A stretch of 54,427 nucleotides of DNA, from assembly GCA_021621525.1 (NCBI GenBank), contig JAJVUU010000003.1, forward strand, positions 1 to 54,427. The letters run 5' to 3'. The position numbers and the translations under genes were made by a program. Under the pieces are notes generated by a model. The model was not told where the DNA came from, did not search any database, and saw only the letters and a list, made by a program, of their open reading frames with translations. Source of the DNA: Caryophanales bacterium (GTDB lineage Bacteria > Bacillota_I > Bacilli_A > RFN20 > CAG-288). This document shows positions 41,946 through 50,692 of this stretch, one piece after another. How positions within the stretch are numbered: the first letter of the stretch is position 1; each line of letters begins with the position of its first letter.

Positions 41946-42801
41946 AAGAAAAGAAGAGCTCAAGGAGTTCAACACTGCTCTCGACAAGCTGCAGATCCGC
42001 AAATCGGAGTCCAGTGCACCAAGGGAAGTCCCGGAAGGTTTTCTGGTTGCCTGCCCTCATTGTTCCAAGACCCTTCTCAGTGAAGAATTCTCTTCCAATC
42101 TCTATGTCTGCCCAAGCTGTGGATACCACGCAAGGCTCCATGCCAGGGAGAGGCTTCAAGAAGTCATGGACGAAGGGTATGAGTTCTTGTTTACCGACCT
42201 GAAGGAAAAATATACTTCCTTCCCGGATTACAAGGAAAAATTGGAAAAGGCCAAGGACTCAAGCCAGGATGACGAATCCATCCTTGCCGTCAGAGGAAAG
42301 ATCAACGGCATCTCCTGTCTTGTCGGTGTCATGGATTCCTATTTCATGATGGGAAGCATGGGAAGCGTCTGCGGAGAAAGGGTGACCCTTCTTGCCGAGA
42401 CGGCCTTGAAGGAACATAAGCCTCTCATCCTCTTCACCTGTTCTGGCGGAGCCAGGATGCAGGAGGGTGTCATCTCCCTCTTCCAGATGGCCAAGACCAG
42501 CCAGGCCATCGGAAAGCTTCGTGAAAAGGAGCTTTTCATCGCCGTCCTGACGGATCCGACGACAGGAGGCGTCTCCGCTTCCTTTGCCAGCCTTGCCGAC
42601 ATCACCTTGGCTGAGCCCAAGGCTCTCATCGGCTTTGCCGGAAAGAGAGTCATCGAACAGACCATCAAGGAAACCCTGCCAAAAGATTTCCAGACCGCCG
42701 AATTCCTTCTCGCCAAGGGTTACATCGACAACATCGTCGAAAGAAAGGATATGAAGAAAACACTTGCCCTCCTGCTCAAGCTTCATAATTACAGATCATG
42801 A
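41926..42801 (+). CDS. accD: Acetyl-CoA carboxylase carboxyltransferase beta subunit
   Basis: 291 residues. The N-terminal zinc ribbon has Cys43, Cys46, Cys62 and Cys65. The crotonase-type core (CSGGARMQEG) follows. It pairs with AccA to transfer CO2 from biotin to acetyl-CoA, giving malonyl-CoA. Overlaps both neighbours. Confidence 0.97.
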   Translation: MSNSFDKRKEELKEFNTALDKLQIRKSESSAPREVPEGFLVACPHCSKTLLSEEFSSNLYVCPSCGYHARLHARERLQEVMDEGYEFLFTDLKEKYTSFPDYKEKLEKAKDSSQDDESILAVRGKINGISCLVGVMDSYFMMGSMGSVCGERVTLLAETALKEHKPLILFTCSGGARMQEGVISLFQMAKTSQAIGKLREKELFIAVLTDPTTGGVSASFASLADITLAEPKALIGFAGKRVIEQTIKETLPKDFQTAEFLLAKGYIDNIVERKDMKKTLALLLKLHNYRS

Positions 42802-43715
42802 TTTTAGAAGAAAATGAAATGAAGATAGAAGCCTTGGAAGAAGAGCTTCTCACTTTGAATCCCCAGGACGAAAACTATCAGAAGACGAAGGAAGAGCTCA
42901 AGAAGCTGAAGATTGAAACCTACTCCAACCTCTCTCCGTGGGACCGCGTCTGCATCGCAAGAAGCGACAAGAGAATCAAGTCCAAGGCCCTGATCAGCCA
43001 TCTTCTGACGGAATTCTATGAACTTCACGGTGACCAGTATTATAGCGATGACCAGGCCATCATCTCAGGAATCGGATATCTAGGCAACATGCCTGTCACG
43101 GTCCTAGCCCAGGCAAAAGGTTCCGATACCAACGAGAAGATCATGCGCAATTTCGGCATGACCTCTCCCGAAGGCTTCCGCAAGACGCTTCGTCTTGCCA
43201 AGGAAGCCGAAAAGTTCCATCGTCCGATCCTTGCCATCGTCGACACATCCGGTGCCTATCCTGGAAAAGGAGCCGAAGAAAGAGGTCAGGCCCGTGCCAT
43301 CGCTGAAAACCTCATGGAATTCAGCAGGCTAAGGACACCTATCATCTCCATGGTCCTTTCCGAAGGTGGAAGCGGAGGTGCCCTTGCCTTGACTGTATCC
43401 GACTACATCTACATGTTTGAAAATGCTGTCTACAGCGTCCTTTCTCCCGAAGGCTTCTCAAGCATCCTCTTCAAAGGTAGCATCAAGCCGGAGGAAGCCG
43501 TCAACTACATGAAGATGACCAGTCACGATCTCAAGGATTATGGCATCATCGATGAAATCATCAAGGAACCTTTGGGAGGTCTTAGATACCTCTCCTTGGA
43601 ATATGCAAACAACCTGAAGGAGAACCTTCTCCATAAATTCGACGAGCTTTCGAAGCTTGATGAAGAAGAGCTTCTCAAGAGAAGATACGACAAATTCAGA
43701 AAGATAGGTAACTGA
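42798..43715 (+). CDS. accA: Acetyl-CoA carboxylase carboxyltransferase alpha subunit
   Basis: 305 residues. An N-terminal helical region, DRVCIARS, then the core with FGMTSPEGFRKTLRLAKEAEKF, GAYPGKGAEERGQ and SEGGSGGALAL. It completes the four-subunit ACC set in the conserved order BCDA. ATGA overlap with accD. Confidence 0.97.
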   Translation: MILEENEMKIEALEEELLTLNPQDENYQKTKEELKKLKIETYSNLSPWDRVCIARSDKRIKSKALISHLLTEFYELHGDQYYSDDQAIISGIGYLGNMPVTVLAQAKGSDTNEKIMRNFGMTSPEGFRKTLRLAKEAEKFHRPILAIVDTSGAYPGKGAEERGQARAIAENLMEFSRLRTPIISMVLSEGGSGGALALTVSDYIYMFENAVYSVLSPEGFSSILFKGSIKPEEAVNYMKMTSHDLKDYGIIDEIIKEPLGGLRYLSLEYANNLKENLLHKFDELSKLDEEELLKRRYDKFRKIGN

Positions 43716-43716
43716 C

Positions 43717-44625
43717 ATGAAAATAGCTTTTTTGTTCGCTGGCCAGGGTGCCCAGCAAGTCGGCATGGGAAAGGATTTCTATGACAATCTCATCTCTGCC
43801 AAGGAAACCTATGACCAATTTTCCGAAATCCGTGACCTTTGCTTCCTAGACAAGGATGGCGTCCTCAACCAGACCGCCTATGCCCAGAAGGCCATGCTTC
43901 TGACTTCCTTCGTGATCGCTGACAGCTTAAGAAGGGAAGGAATCCTTCCTGAATATGTCTGCGGACTTTCTCTCGGCGAGTATTCTGCCTTGACATTTGC
44001 CGATGTCTGGCCGCTTCATGATGCTCTGGAGATCATCAAGAACCGTGGGAGAATCATGCAGGATGCACTTCCTCTTGGTACGACCAAGATGGTCGCTGTC
44101 CTCAATCTGGACAGAGCCAGCATCTTGGAGTGTCTTGGTCAGGTCAAGAGCGGTGTCGTCGAGATCGCCAACTACAACTGCCCGGGTCAGATCGTCATCA
44201 CCGGCGAAAACAAGGCCGTCGATGAAGCAGTCGAGCTTCTCAAGCCAAAGGCAAGAAGATGTGTCCCCTTGAATGTCTCCGGAGCCTTCCATTGCTCCCT
44301 TTTAAACGAAGCTGGCAAAAAGCTCAGGACCGTCTTAGACAGATTCAGTCCTGACAAGCCTTCCTACAAGGTTCTCTATAACGTCTCCGGAAAGGAAGAA
44401 GATGCTCCCATCAACGATATCCTCGAAAGACAGATCTGTCATTCCGTCTATTTTGAAGACACCATCGAAAACCTGCTGAAGGATGGTGTCGACACCTTCG
44501 TCGAAATCGGACCCGGCAAGACGCTTTCCGGCTTCGTCAGGAAGACGGCAAAGACACCCATCAGCATCATCAACGTCTCGGACTATCCTTCCTTCCTGGA
44601 AGCCCTGAAGGTATTGAAGGCCTAA
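43717..44625 (+). CDS. fabD: Malonyl-CoA:ACP transacylase
   Basis: 302 residues. The N-terminal FAGQGAQQVGMG loop, nucleophile Ser85 in GLSLGEYSAL and His192 in GAFHCSL form the catalytic pair; the C-terminal EIGPGKTLSGFVRK is conserved. It loads malonyl from CoA onto an ACP. Starts one base after accA. Confidence 0.97.
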   Translation: MKIAFLFAGQGAQQVGMGKDFYDNLISAKETYDQFSEIRDLCFLDKDGVLNQTAYAQKAMLLTSFVIADSLRREGILPEYVCGLSLGEYSALTFADVWPLHDALEIIKNRGRIMQDALPLGTTKMVAVLNLDRASILECLGQVKSGVVEIANYNCPGQIVITGENKAVDEAVELLKPKARRCVPLNVSGAFHCSLLNEAGKKLRTVLDRFSPDKPSYKVLYNVSGKEEDAPINDILERQICHSVYFEDTIENLLKDGVDTFVEIGPGKTLSGFVRKTAKTPISIINVSDYPSFLEALKVLKA

Positions 44626-44626
44626 G

Positions 44627-45337
44627 ATGGAATATCCGATCCGTTTTGTCAAGGAACTAGAAGGTTACTCTCTTTTCCATACCCAGGAAATCGATTCGAC
44701 CAATTCCTACTTCAAAAGGGAATTCTCCTATTTCAAGGATAAAAGCCTTCTTGTCGCCGATCATCAGACCTCGGGACGGGGACGATTCATCCGCAAATGG
44801 GAGGACGACGAAAAAGACCTCATCTTCTCTCTCCTGAGGAAGAATTCACTTCGTTATGAGATCCTGATGCCTCTATCCATCCTGAACGTCATAAGGAGGC
44901 ATCAGATACCATCTTTCATCAAGTGGCCCAATGACATCTATGTCGAAGGAAAGAAACTGTCGGGAATCCTCATCGAAGATATCTTCGATGGAAGCAGTTT
45001 GCTTTGCCAGGTCATCGGTGTTGGCATCAATTTCCTAGAAAAGCCCAGTCTCAATGCGATTGGCATCTCTTCCTTCATCGACATCGATAAGGATACACTC
45101 CTAGAGGAAATCCTCCTGGAGCTTTCCCTTCTTGAAACAAAGCCATTTGAAGAAAACCTCCTTGAATACACGAAGAACAACCTCATCTATCATAGACACA
45201 TCCTTTTTCACTCAAAAGAGCTTGTTGTCGAGGGCTTTACCAAGGAAGGGCACCTTCTATGCCGTGACAAGGATGAAAACGAAATCATCATCCGAAGCGA
45301 TGAAATCAATATCAAGGACAGCTTAAAAAATGAATGA
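44627..45337 (+). CDS. birA: Biotin-[acetyl-CoA carboxylase] ligase
   Basis: 236 residues. Catalytic core only: STNSYFK, the adenylate loop SGRGRFIRKW, and WPNDIYVEGKKLSGILIE. No N-terminal helix-turn-helix, so unlike bifunctional BirA it is not a repressor. It attaches biotin to AccB Lys108 and its location in the operon fits that role. It overlaps the thioesterase gene by 8 bp. Confidence 0.95.
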   Translation: MEYPIRFVKELEGYSLFHTQEIDSTNSYFKREFSYFKDKSLLVADHQTSGRGRFIRKWEDDEKDLIFSLLRKNSLRYEILMPLSILNVIRRHQIPSFIKWPNDIYVEGKKLSGILIEDIFDGSSLLCQVIGVGINFLEKPSLNAIGISSFIDIDKDTLLEEILLELSLLETKPFEENLLEYTKNNLIYHRHILFHSKELVVEGFTKEGHLLCRDKDENEIIIRSDEINIKDSLKNE

Positions 45338-46067
45338 TACCATGATCACTTCCGAAATCAGCTATTCGCAGGTCGACTCTGGCATGCATGTCACCTTGAC
45401 TGCCCTGGCCAAGCTGGTTGAAGATGCGACGACGAAATTCCTCATGGCGAAGAATCTCTCTGGAGAAGAGCTCAACAACATCTACCACGCCATCATCGTC
45501 GTGCTAAGAAACCACATCTACTTCCACAAGAGAATCCATCTTGGAGACATCATCCAGGCCAAGGTGGATGTCATCAAGAAGTCAAGTGTCGCCTTCATCC
45601 TGAGAACCAACCTGTTTCGCATCTCTGAATATGACCCGTCCGTCACCTCCTACATCCAGCTTTCCAGCATCGACATGCAGACAAGAAGGCTGAGGAATCT
45701 GGATGACTTCAAGTCCTTCCACAGCCTTGATGTCCTCAAGGAGGACTTCCCTTTGAAAGGTATCTTCAACAAATATACCCAGTACAACAAAGAGCCGGAG
45801 ACGGAAAGAGAAGTCCTTGTCGAATCCACCGACATCGACTACAGCAACCATCTCAACAACATTTCCTATATCCGTTACTTCCTCAACATGCTCAAAAGCA
45901 AGGAGCTGCGCCATCTTCCCTACAAGGAGATGGAGGTCAACTACATCAAGGAAGCAAGGGAAGGAGAGAAGGTCATAATCGGCTATACCAAAGAAGACAA
46001 GGCCATGTACTTCCGCATGCAGGACATGCAGGGAAACATCCTGACGAAAGCAAAAATCACGCTATGA
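45330..46067 (+). CDS. Acyl-ACP thioesterase
   Basis: 245 residues with two tandem hot-dog domains like the FatA/FatB family (PF01643). TDIDYSNHLNN (Asp168, Asn173, His174) in the second half matches the catalytic D-x-N-x-H-x-N-N region. It would release a free acid from acyl-ACP in the cytosol. As the last gene of the operon it implies a secreted or free fatty acid, hydroxy acid or polyene acid, or recycling before phospholipid use. Confidence 0.88.
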   Translation: MNDTMITSEISYSQVDSGMHVTLTALAKLVEDATTKFLMAKNLSGEELNNIYHAIIVVLRNHIYFHKRIHLGDIIQAKVDVIKKSSVAFILRTNLFRISEYDPSVTSYIQLSSIDMQTRRLRNLDDFKSFHSLDVLKEDFPLKGIFNKYTQYNKEPETEREVLVESTDIDYSNHLNNISYIRYFLNMLKSKELRHLPYKEMEVNYIKEAREGEKVIIGYTKEDKAMYFRMQDMQGNILTKAKITL

Positions 46068-46083
46068 GGTAGCGTGATTTTTT
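46052..46083. terminator. Bidirectional terminator between acyl operon and apbE
   Basis: A 13-bp perfect stem (46052-46064 with 46070-46082); the thioesterase stop codon lies in the loop. T-runs occur on both strands and the flanking genes converge. Confidence 0.9.
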
Positions 46084-46119
46084 ATGGCCGTGAATTCACA
46101 GTCTGACATCCAAAGACTC

Positions 46120-47625
46120 TTAATACTCCACCCTCTTTGACATGCTTTGATGCTTGAGTCCGCTCATATCAGAACTTTGCCTGTAAAGGTTCTTGCTCAT
46201 ATAATAGCATTCCTGATAGAAGTCGGTCCTCTGAGTTTCAAAGGAGGAGATATCATAGACATTGATATCGCTATAGTCTCCTTCATATCTCTTTCCGTTC
46301 TTCAGTGTGGCTATCGGAAGAGAGAGATTGCTCAAAGGAGAGAAGGATTCCATACCAGGGTCATACTTCTTTCCGTCTTTTTCCTTGAGGCAGAAGATAT
46401 AGGAGGCATCCTCCTGAGAATATAGCTTTCCATACTTCTCAAAGAGAGACTTTGCCTGTTCCAGGGAAGAGGCGTTCATCAGGCTTGTCGTATACATATC
46501 GGCAAGGAAGGCATCATCCAGATAGACGGAAACCTGATCGAAGAAGTTGACGCTGTATCCCGTCTTCGGATTCAAAATATGGCTTCGTATCCGGAAATCA
46601 TCTCCATCCTTCTCGATGAAATAGTTCTCATAATATCCGGAGGTAGAAAGGTTGAATCCACCTTGGACGGATATCATGACTTCATAGTCATTGTAGACGT
46701 TTTTATCTTCCTTCTGTTCCTGATAGGCAGGATTGACATAGCGGATGTTCCAGTTCTTCTTATCCGGCCTTATGCCGCTTGCCTTGATGGAACTCGTTCC
46801 GGAATTCAGGATCATGCAGATATCCGGATATTCCCTTTTGAAGCCATCGACGATCTTTTCCGTGGCATAGCCTTTGGCACAACCTCCAAGAGAGATTTCC
46901 AGAGGTCTGAGGTTACCATTTTCATCCCTTAGGGAGTGGAAAAGGACTTCGCTTGTCTCAGGATAGAATGTGAGGATGTCCTTCATTTCCTCCTGGGTAG
47001 GAAGAGATGCGACATAATAGGCTATCTCCTTCTTTTCATCCTCCGAGAAGGAAGAGAAGGGGAGATTTGCCATCTCGGAAAGAGCGAAGTCGAGCTTGGT
47101 CTGCTCAGGATCTCCTTCCATCGATTGGATGCGGGCAATCTTATCTTCATAGATATCATTGATCTTTCCTAGGAAGATATTGAACGTTCCTTCGCTCTGA
47201 AGGGAGAATTCATAGCTTTTCTTCAGAAAATCATATAGATAAGGATCGACCTGGACTTTCTCATCCTTTCCATAGCTGTCGTTGATGCTCTTGACATTGA
47301 CAAGCGGCAACCCGTCCAAGGTATAGGAATGGTGCCTGTCGCTGAGAGCGTGGTCATACTCCAGTTCGAAGGTAAAGTCATCCTTGATACGCTGGATCTG
47401 CTCTGAGGTGTAGTCTCCTTCATGGCAATAGACATTTCCGGATATATATGTATTGAAAGGCATCACAAAGGAGGAATCCGTCAGTTTCAATCTTTCCGAA
47501 GATGAGACCGTCGGAAGATAGACGACCTCCCCTAGGGAGAAGATGACCTCCTTTGTAGCATTCCTGTCAGAACACGAGGCGAGCACAAGAAGCGATGAGA
47601 ACAATAGCAGTGGTTTCTTTTTCAT
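46120..47625 (-). CDS. apbE: Lipoprotein FAD:protein FMN transferase (ApbE family)
   Basis: 501 residues, longer than the usual ~330. The lipoprotein signal ends LLVLAS with Cys18. ApbE core motifs appear in order: LEISLGGCAKGYATEKIV, ILNSGTSSIKASG, LSTSGYYENY, HILNPKTGYS and DAFLADMYTTSLMN. It moves FMN from FAD to Thr of target proteins outside the cell; the target is probably the FMN lipoprotein encoded upstream. The extra residues lie between the N-terminus and the core (about 100-230) and at the C-terminus. It has its own -10 at 47662-47667. Confidence 0.92.
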   Translation of the reverse strand: MKKKPLLLFSSLLVLASCSDRNATKEVIFSLGEVVYLPTVSSSERLKLTDSSFVMPFNTYISGNVYCHEGDYTSEQIQRIKDDFTFELEYDHALSDRHHSYTLDGLPLVNVKSINDSYGKDEKVQVDPYLYDFLKKSYEFSLQSEGTFNIFLGKINDIYEDKIARIQSMEGDPEQTKLDFALSEMANLPFSSFSEDEKKEIAYYVASLPTQEEMKDILTFYPETSEVLFHSLRDENGNLRPLEISLGGCAKGYATEKIVDGFKREYPDICMILNSGTSSIKASGIRPDKKNWNIRYVNPAYQEQKEDKNVYNDYEVMISVQGGFNLSTSGYYENYFIEKDGDDFRIRSHILNPKTGYSVNFFDQVSVYLDDAFLADMYTTSLMNASSLEQAKSLFEKYGKLYSQEDASYIFCLKEKDGKKYDPGMESFSPLSNLSLPIATLKNGKRYEGDYSDINVYDISSFETQRTDFYQECYYMSKNLYRQSSDMSGLKHQSMSKRVEY

Positions 47626-47630
47626 GAGAT

Positions 47631-47660
47631 AAAATACGCCAAGATTTCTCCTGGCGTATG
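47631..47660 (-). terminator. Hairpin/terminator between FMN lipoprotein and apbE genes
   Basis: Minus-strand ATACGCCA/TGGCGTAT (47659-47652 with 47641-47634) followed by TTTAT. It may dampen read-through into apbE. Confidence 0.6.
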
Positions 47661-47661
47661 C

Positions 47662-47667
47662 ATTATA
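47662..47667 (-). promoter_or_regulatory. -10 element of apbE, beside the hairpin
   Basis: TATAAT on the minus strand; the resulting RNA would start within the first hairpin arm. The -35 is poor. Confidence 0.45.
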
Positions 47668-47678
47668 CCAAAAACGGA

Positions 47679-49334
47679 TTACTTAAGATAGGAACCGGCA
47701 AGAAGAGCGATTCTCACCCAGGACGGATATTCGACAAGAGTGGCACCGGTAGCGGTATCGTTGAAGTTCCAATCCTTGTTTCCGTCAGCATTCTGGCCAA
47801 AGGAAGGATTCAAAGTCTTGAAGTCGATGCCTTCAAAGGACTTTTCGACCTTCTGGATGTTCCATTTCCAATGGGAACCGTCAAGAGTCTTTGGATCCTC
47901 GGCTTTGCCGCTCCAATAAGTGTTTCCATATTCAGCCTTGGTAGCCGTAGTGTACTTAAGGATGGCAGGGAAGGTTTCTTCACCATTGGCATCGGAAGAA
48001 ATCCTGACCTGATGTTCGAAGACGGCGTTGTAGAAGTCAGCGCTTCTGGAAACATTGGAAGTGTAATATTCATAGGCATCATTGATGCCGGAGGCAGACC
48101 AGCTGGCAGGATCGAACTGTGCGACGGTTTCATCCGTATACGGATTGGCCGTGAAGATGGTTCCATCGACGGACAGATACTTGGCGACCTTTCCCTGGAC
48201 CGTGCCATAGCCCTTGAACTTGTAGTCGACGGTGGGATAGGAGACGCTCTCTTCATCCGGAACCATGGCATAGTAGCCTAAGAATTCAACGGTCTCGTTG
48301 AGGAAGGCTTTCTTGACCTTGTTGTGCTCATCACAAACAAGTTCGACCTTGGCGATGCAGGCCTTGTTTCCACCGACCGTATCGCTGGACATATCCGGAG
48401 AATAGGAAACGGAAGCATGGGTCTCGCCTTTAAAAGCCAACTGGGCAAGCTTGACATAGATTTCACCAGCCGTCAAAGTGGCACCGGTATCGACACCATT
48501 GACGACCCAGGTGAAGGAAGACTTGCCTTGGCTGTCCTTTCTGGTCAGCTTCTGGATGGTAGCTGTATCGGCAAGGTTCTTTCCCTTGAGGGCATCCTCA
48601 ATCTTGTAGACGTTCCATTTCCACTGGGAACCTTCGATCTGCTTTTTGGACTCGTTGCCGACGACCCAGTAATTGGTATCGTAACTGGCCTTGCTGTAGG
48701 TGTTGATGGCGATGGATTCATCCTTCTTGCCATCCTTGTCGGAAGCATAGACATAATTGTTCACCAAGGAATAATAAAGGGAGGCAAGCTTATCCTGGTT
48801 TGCAAGAAGGGCATCCTCATCCTTGGCAAAGCTGGAATAATAGTCGTTGAAGGAATCATCTCCGTTCTTATAGGTAAATTTACCATCGGCATAGCTGCCA
48901 GTCCAGACCTTTCCATCGACAGTGATGTACTTGGCACGATGAGCCATGGACTTTTTTCCCCAGTTATTGACTTCACCGGAAATGACATTTTCACCCTGGG
49001 TGACATCGCTCTTGATGGCACCGGTATAGTCGGAGTGAAACTTGACTTCATCGAAACGAGCCTTGACGACCTTGTTGTCGGCAACCTGGATTTCAGCACG
49101 GATGATATTCTCGGAATCGACACCATAGGCAACACGGATCTGGACATTGTCAAGGTCATCGAAGACCTGGCCACCATAGTTGTTTCCGGAACCTGTACTT
49201 GTAGAGCTGTCATCCTGCTTCGTGGATTCTCTGCCGGTGCTGTCGGCAGGATTACTTGAAGTATATCCTCTGGCAGTGCATCCGACCAAAGACAACACGG
49301 CAAGAGCAGACAAGACTAAAACTTTTTTCTTCAT
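47679..49334 (-). CDS. FMN-binding lipoprotein (PplA-like, extracellular electron transfer)
   Basis: 551 residues. The signal peptide ends LSLVG with Cys19, then a Ser/Thr-rich tether to ~60. Two long repeats follow, each ending in a W-K-W-N segment and a GAT motif. The second, DTATGAT (Asp526 to Thr532), fits the ApbE flavinylation motif D-x-x-[ST]-G-A-T; the first, GVDTGAT (280-286), lacks Asp at the right place. So at least one covalent FMN is predicted. It would pass electrons from the membrane quinone system to outside acceptors. AAAGGAG precedes the start. Confidence 0.85.
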   Translation of the reverse strand: MKKKVLVLSALAVLSLVGCTARGYTSSNPADSTGRESTKQDDSSTSTGSGNNYGGQVFDDLDNVQIRVAYGVDSENIIRAEIQVADNKVVKARFDEVKFHSDYTGAIKSDVTQGENVISGEVNNWGKKSMAHRAKYITVDGKVWTGSYADGKFTYKNGDDSFNDYYSSFAKDEDALLANQDKLASLYYSLVNNYVYASDKDGKKDESIAINTYSKASYDTNYWVVGNESKKQIEGSQWKWNVYKIEDALKGKNLADTATIQKLTRKDSQGKSSFTWVVNGVDTGATLTAGEIYVKLAQLAFKGETHASVSYSPDMSSDTVGGNKACIAKVELVCDEHNKVKKAFLNETVEFLGYYAMVPDEESVSYPTVDYKFKGYGTVQGKVAKYLSVDGTIFTANPYTDETVAQFDPASWSASGINDAYEYYTSNVSRSADFYNAVFEHQVRISSDANGEETFPAILKYTTATKAEYGNTYWSGKAEDPKTLDGSHWKWNIQKVEKSFEGIDFKTLNPSFGQNADGNKDWNFNDTATGATLVEYPSWVRIALLAGSYLK

Positions 49335-49392
49335 TGAACCAATTTCTCCTTTCAGTTGAACCTGAAAATCTTATATTTCAATAAGCGATACC

Positions 49393-49398
49393 ATTATA
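49393..49398 (-). promoter_or_regulatory. -10 element of FMN lipoprotein gene
   Basis: TATAAT on the minus strand, with a weak TTATCC -35 at 18 bp. It is divergent from the eetA promoter, about 60 bp apart. Confidence 0.5.
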
Positions 49399-49460
49399 CT
49401 AGCTTTTTCAAAAAAAGGATAATTTAACAACCTTTTTCGCATTTGTTTTTCATAATCCGC

Positions 49461-49466
49461 TATAAT
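49461..49466 (+). promoter_or_regulatory. -10 element of eetAB, directly before the start codon
   Basis: TATAAT ends 7 nt before ATG 49474. Transcription would begin at or next to the ATG, so the message is probably leaderless. Confidence 0.6.
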
Positions 49467-49473
49467 GGTTTCC

Positions 49474-49968
49474 ATGGAAAGCGAAAACAGCATCAAAAAT
49501 CAGCATGACCGATTGAAATTCCAGCCTCTGAAGGACTCTCTTTTGATTCTTTTGGCTGTCGTAATCATCGTTGTCGTCTCCCTTGCTAGCTTCCTTGCCA
49601 AGCCAAAAAGCGGAAACGCATGCGTTGAAATCAAATATCAGGATCACCTTCTCTTCGATAAGGATGACAAAGATAAAAGCACGGCCATCTCTTTTCCCTC
49701 AGAAGGAGAGAAGAGACTGACCTTCCAAAAACAGGAGGCCGGCATCTATATTCCTGGTCTTTCGCAGTTTGAATTCCTTTCCGACAGTCTCACCATCACC
49801 CTATATAGCGACAAGTCCGTCGAAATCAGGAAGGAAGACATCACCTGTCCCAACCACGACTGTTCCAAGATGGGAAGGGTCTATCAGTCCTACACGCCTA
49901 TCGTCTGTCTTCCTAACCAGATACAGGTAGTCATCGTCGATCAGAAATATCCGGAGTTCATCAACTGA
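49474..49968 (+). CDS. eetA: NusG domain II-containing membrane protein (EetA)
   Basis: 164 residues: one membrane helix (about 22-46) and an outer NusG-II-like domain with ITCPNHDCSKMG and PNQIQVVI. Such proteins accompany EetB in the Listeria-type flavin EET system. An in-frame ATG at 49465 lies inside the -10 element, so ATG 49474 is taken. One-base overlap with eetB. Confidence 0.87.
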   Translation: MESENSIKNQHDRLKFQPLKDSLLILLAVVIIVVVSLASFLAKPKSGNACVEIKYQDHLLFDKDDKDKSTAISFPSEGEKRLTFQKQEAGIYIPGLSQFEFLSDSLTITLYSDKSVEIRKEDITCPNHDCSKMGRVYQSYTPIVCLPNQIQVVIVDQKYPEFIN

Positions 49969-50489
49969 TGAAAACAAAGCGTCTCGTCATCCTGTCCATG
50001 CTTGTGGCTCTCAGCGTCATCCTCCATTATGTGGAATCCTTGATTCCTCCTTTTTTGCCAATCGTCGGATTCAGGCTGGGACTCAGCAACCTCATCACCC
50101 TCTTTGCCCTCTTCTTCTATGGTGGGGGAAGCTATGTCTTTGTCATGCTTGTAAAAGTCCTTTTGGTCGCCCTCATTTCCTCAGGCTTCTCCATCCAGTT
50201 CTTCATGTCCCTGACAGGAAGCATCCTATCGATGCTTATGGCCCTGTTCCTTTATTACGTCATACGTTCCAGCATCTATTCAAACAGCATCATGGCAAGT
50301 CTCTTCCATACCTTGGGTCAGCTTCTCATGTATGCCATCTTCTTCAACACCTTCTACATCTTTTCCTACCTTGCCATCCTCGGGCCTCTGTCTCTGTTGA
50401 CCGGCCTATTCAATGCCATCTTAGTAAAGACACTCATCCGCAGGCTTCCGAAGTCCGTTCTCAGCGATGAGAAGAGGAGAAGAAGATAG
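49968..50489 (+). CDS. eetB: Gx transporter-family membrane protein (EetB)
   Basis: 173 residues, about five helices, with the early signature LVALSVILHYVESLIPP and FRLGLSNLITL. The family was formerly labelled heptaprenyl diphosphate synthase component I; in EET loci it is a membrane component of unknown exact role, coupled with EetA. Ndh2, DmkA/DmkB and FmnA are not encoded in this window. Confidence 0.9.
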   Translation: MKTKRLVILSMLVALSVILHYVESLIPPFLPIVGFRLGLSNLITLFALFFYGGGSYVFVMLVKVLLVALISSGFSIQFFMSLTGSILSMLMALFLYYVIRSSIYSNSIMASLFHTLGQLLMYAIFFNTFYIFSYLAILGPLSLLTGLFNAILVKTLIRRLPKSVLSDEKRRRR

Positions 50490-50692
50490 CGCTTTCTCAT
50501 CTTGTATACATGTTTTCGTTCAAGAAATTGTTTCATTGGAAAAGTTAGTCATTTATAACTGCTTTTTTGCTTTGATTTCTTTGTTTTTTAGCCTTTTGCT
50601 CTAGAATTTCACACCTCATTCAAGTAAAATTGTTGAAGAGGTATTTTTTTGCCGTCTGCTGTTTATTTTGTCACATACGAGGAGGTCGTATC
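50490..50692 (+). other. T-rich intergenic region before the oxidoreductase operon
   Basis: 203 bp without a coding frame I can support. A TGTATACA palindrome (near 50500) and T-rich tracts are present; TAGAAT near 50602 is a possible -10, but no promoter is convincing. GAGGAGGT at 50680-50687 is the strong Shine-Dalgarno of the next gene. Confidence 0.4.

Noticed and set aside
48324..49259. 311-codon plus-strand open frame
   Set aside because: Antisense to the FMN lipoprotein, whose signal peptide and GAT motifs establish the real frame.
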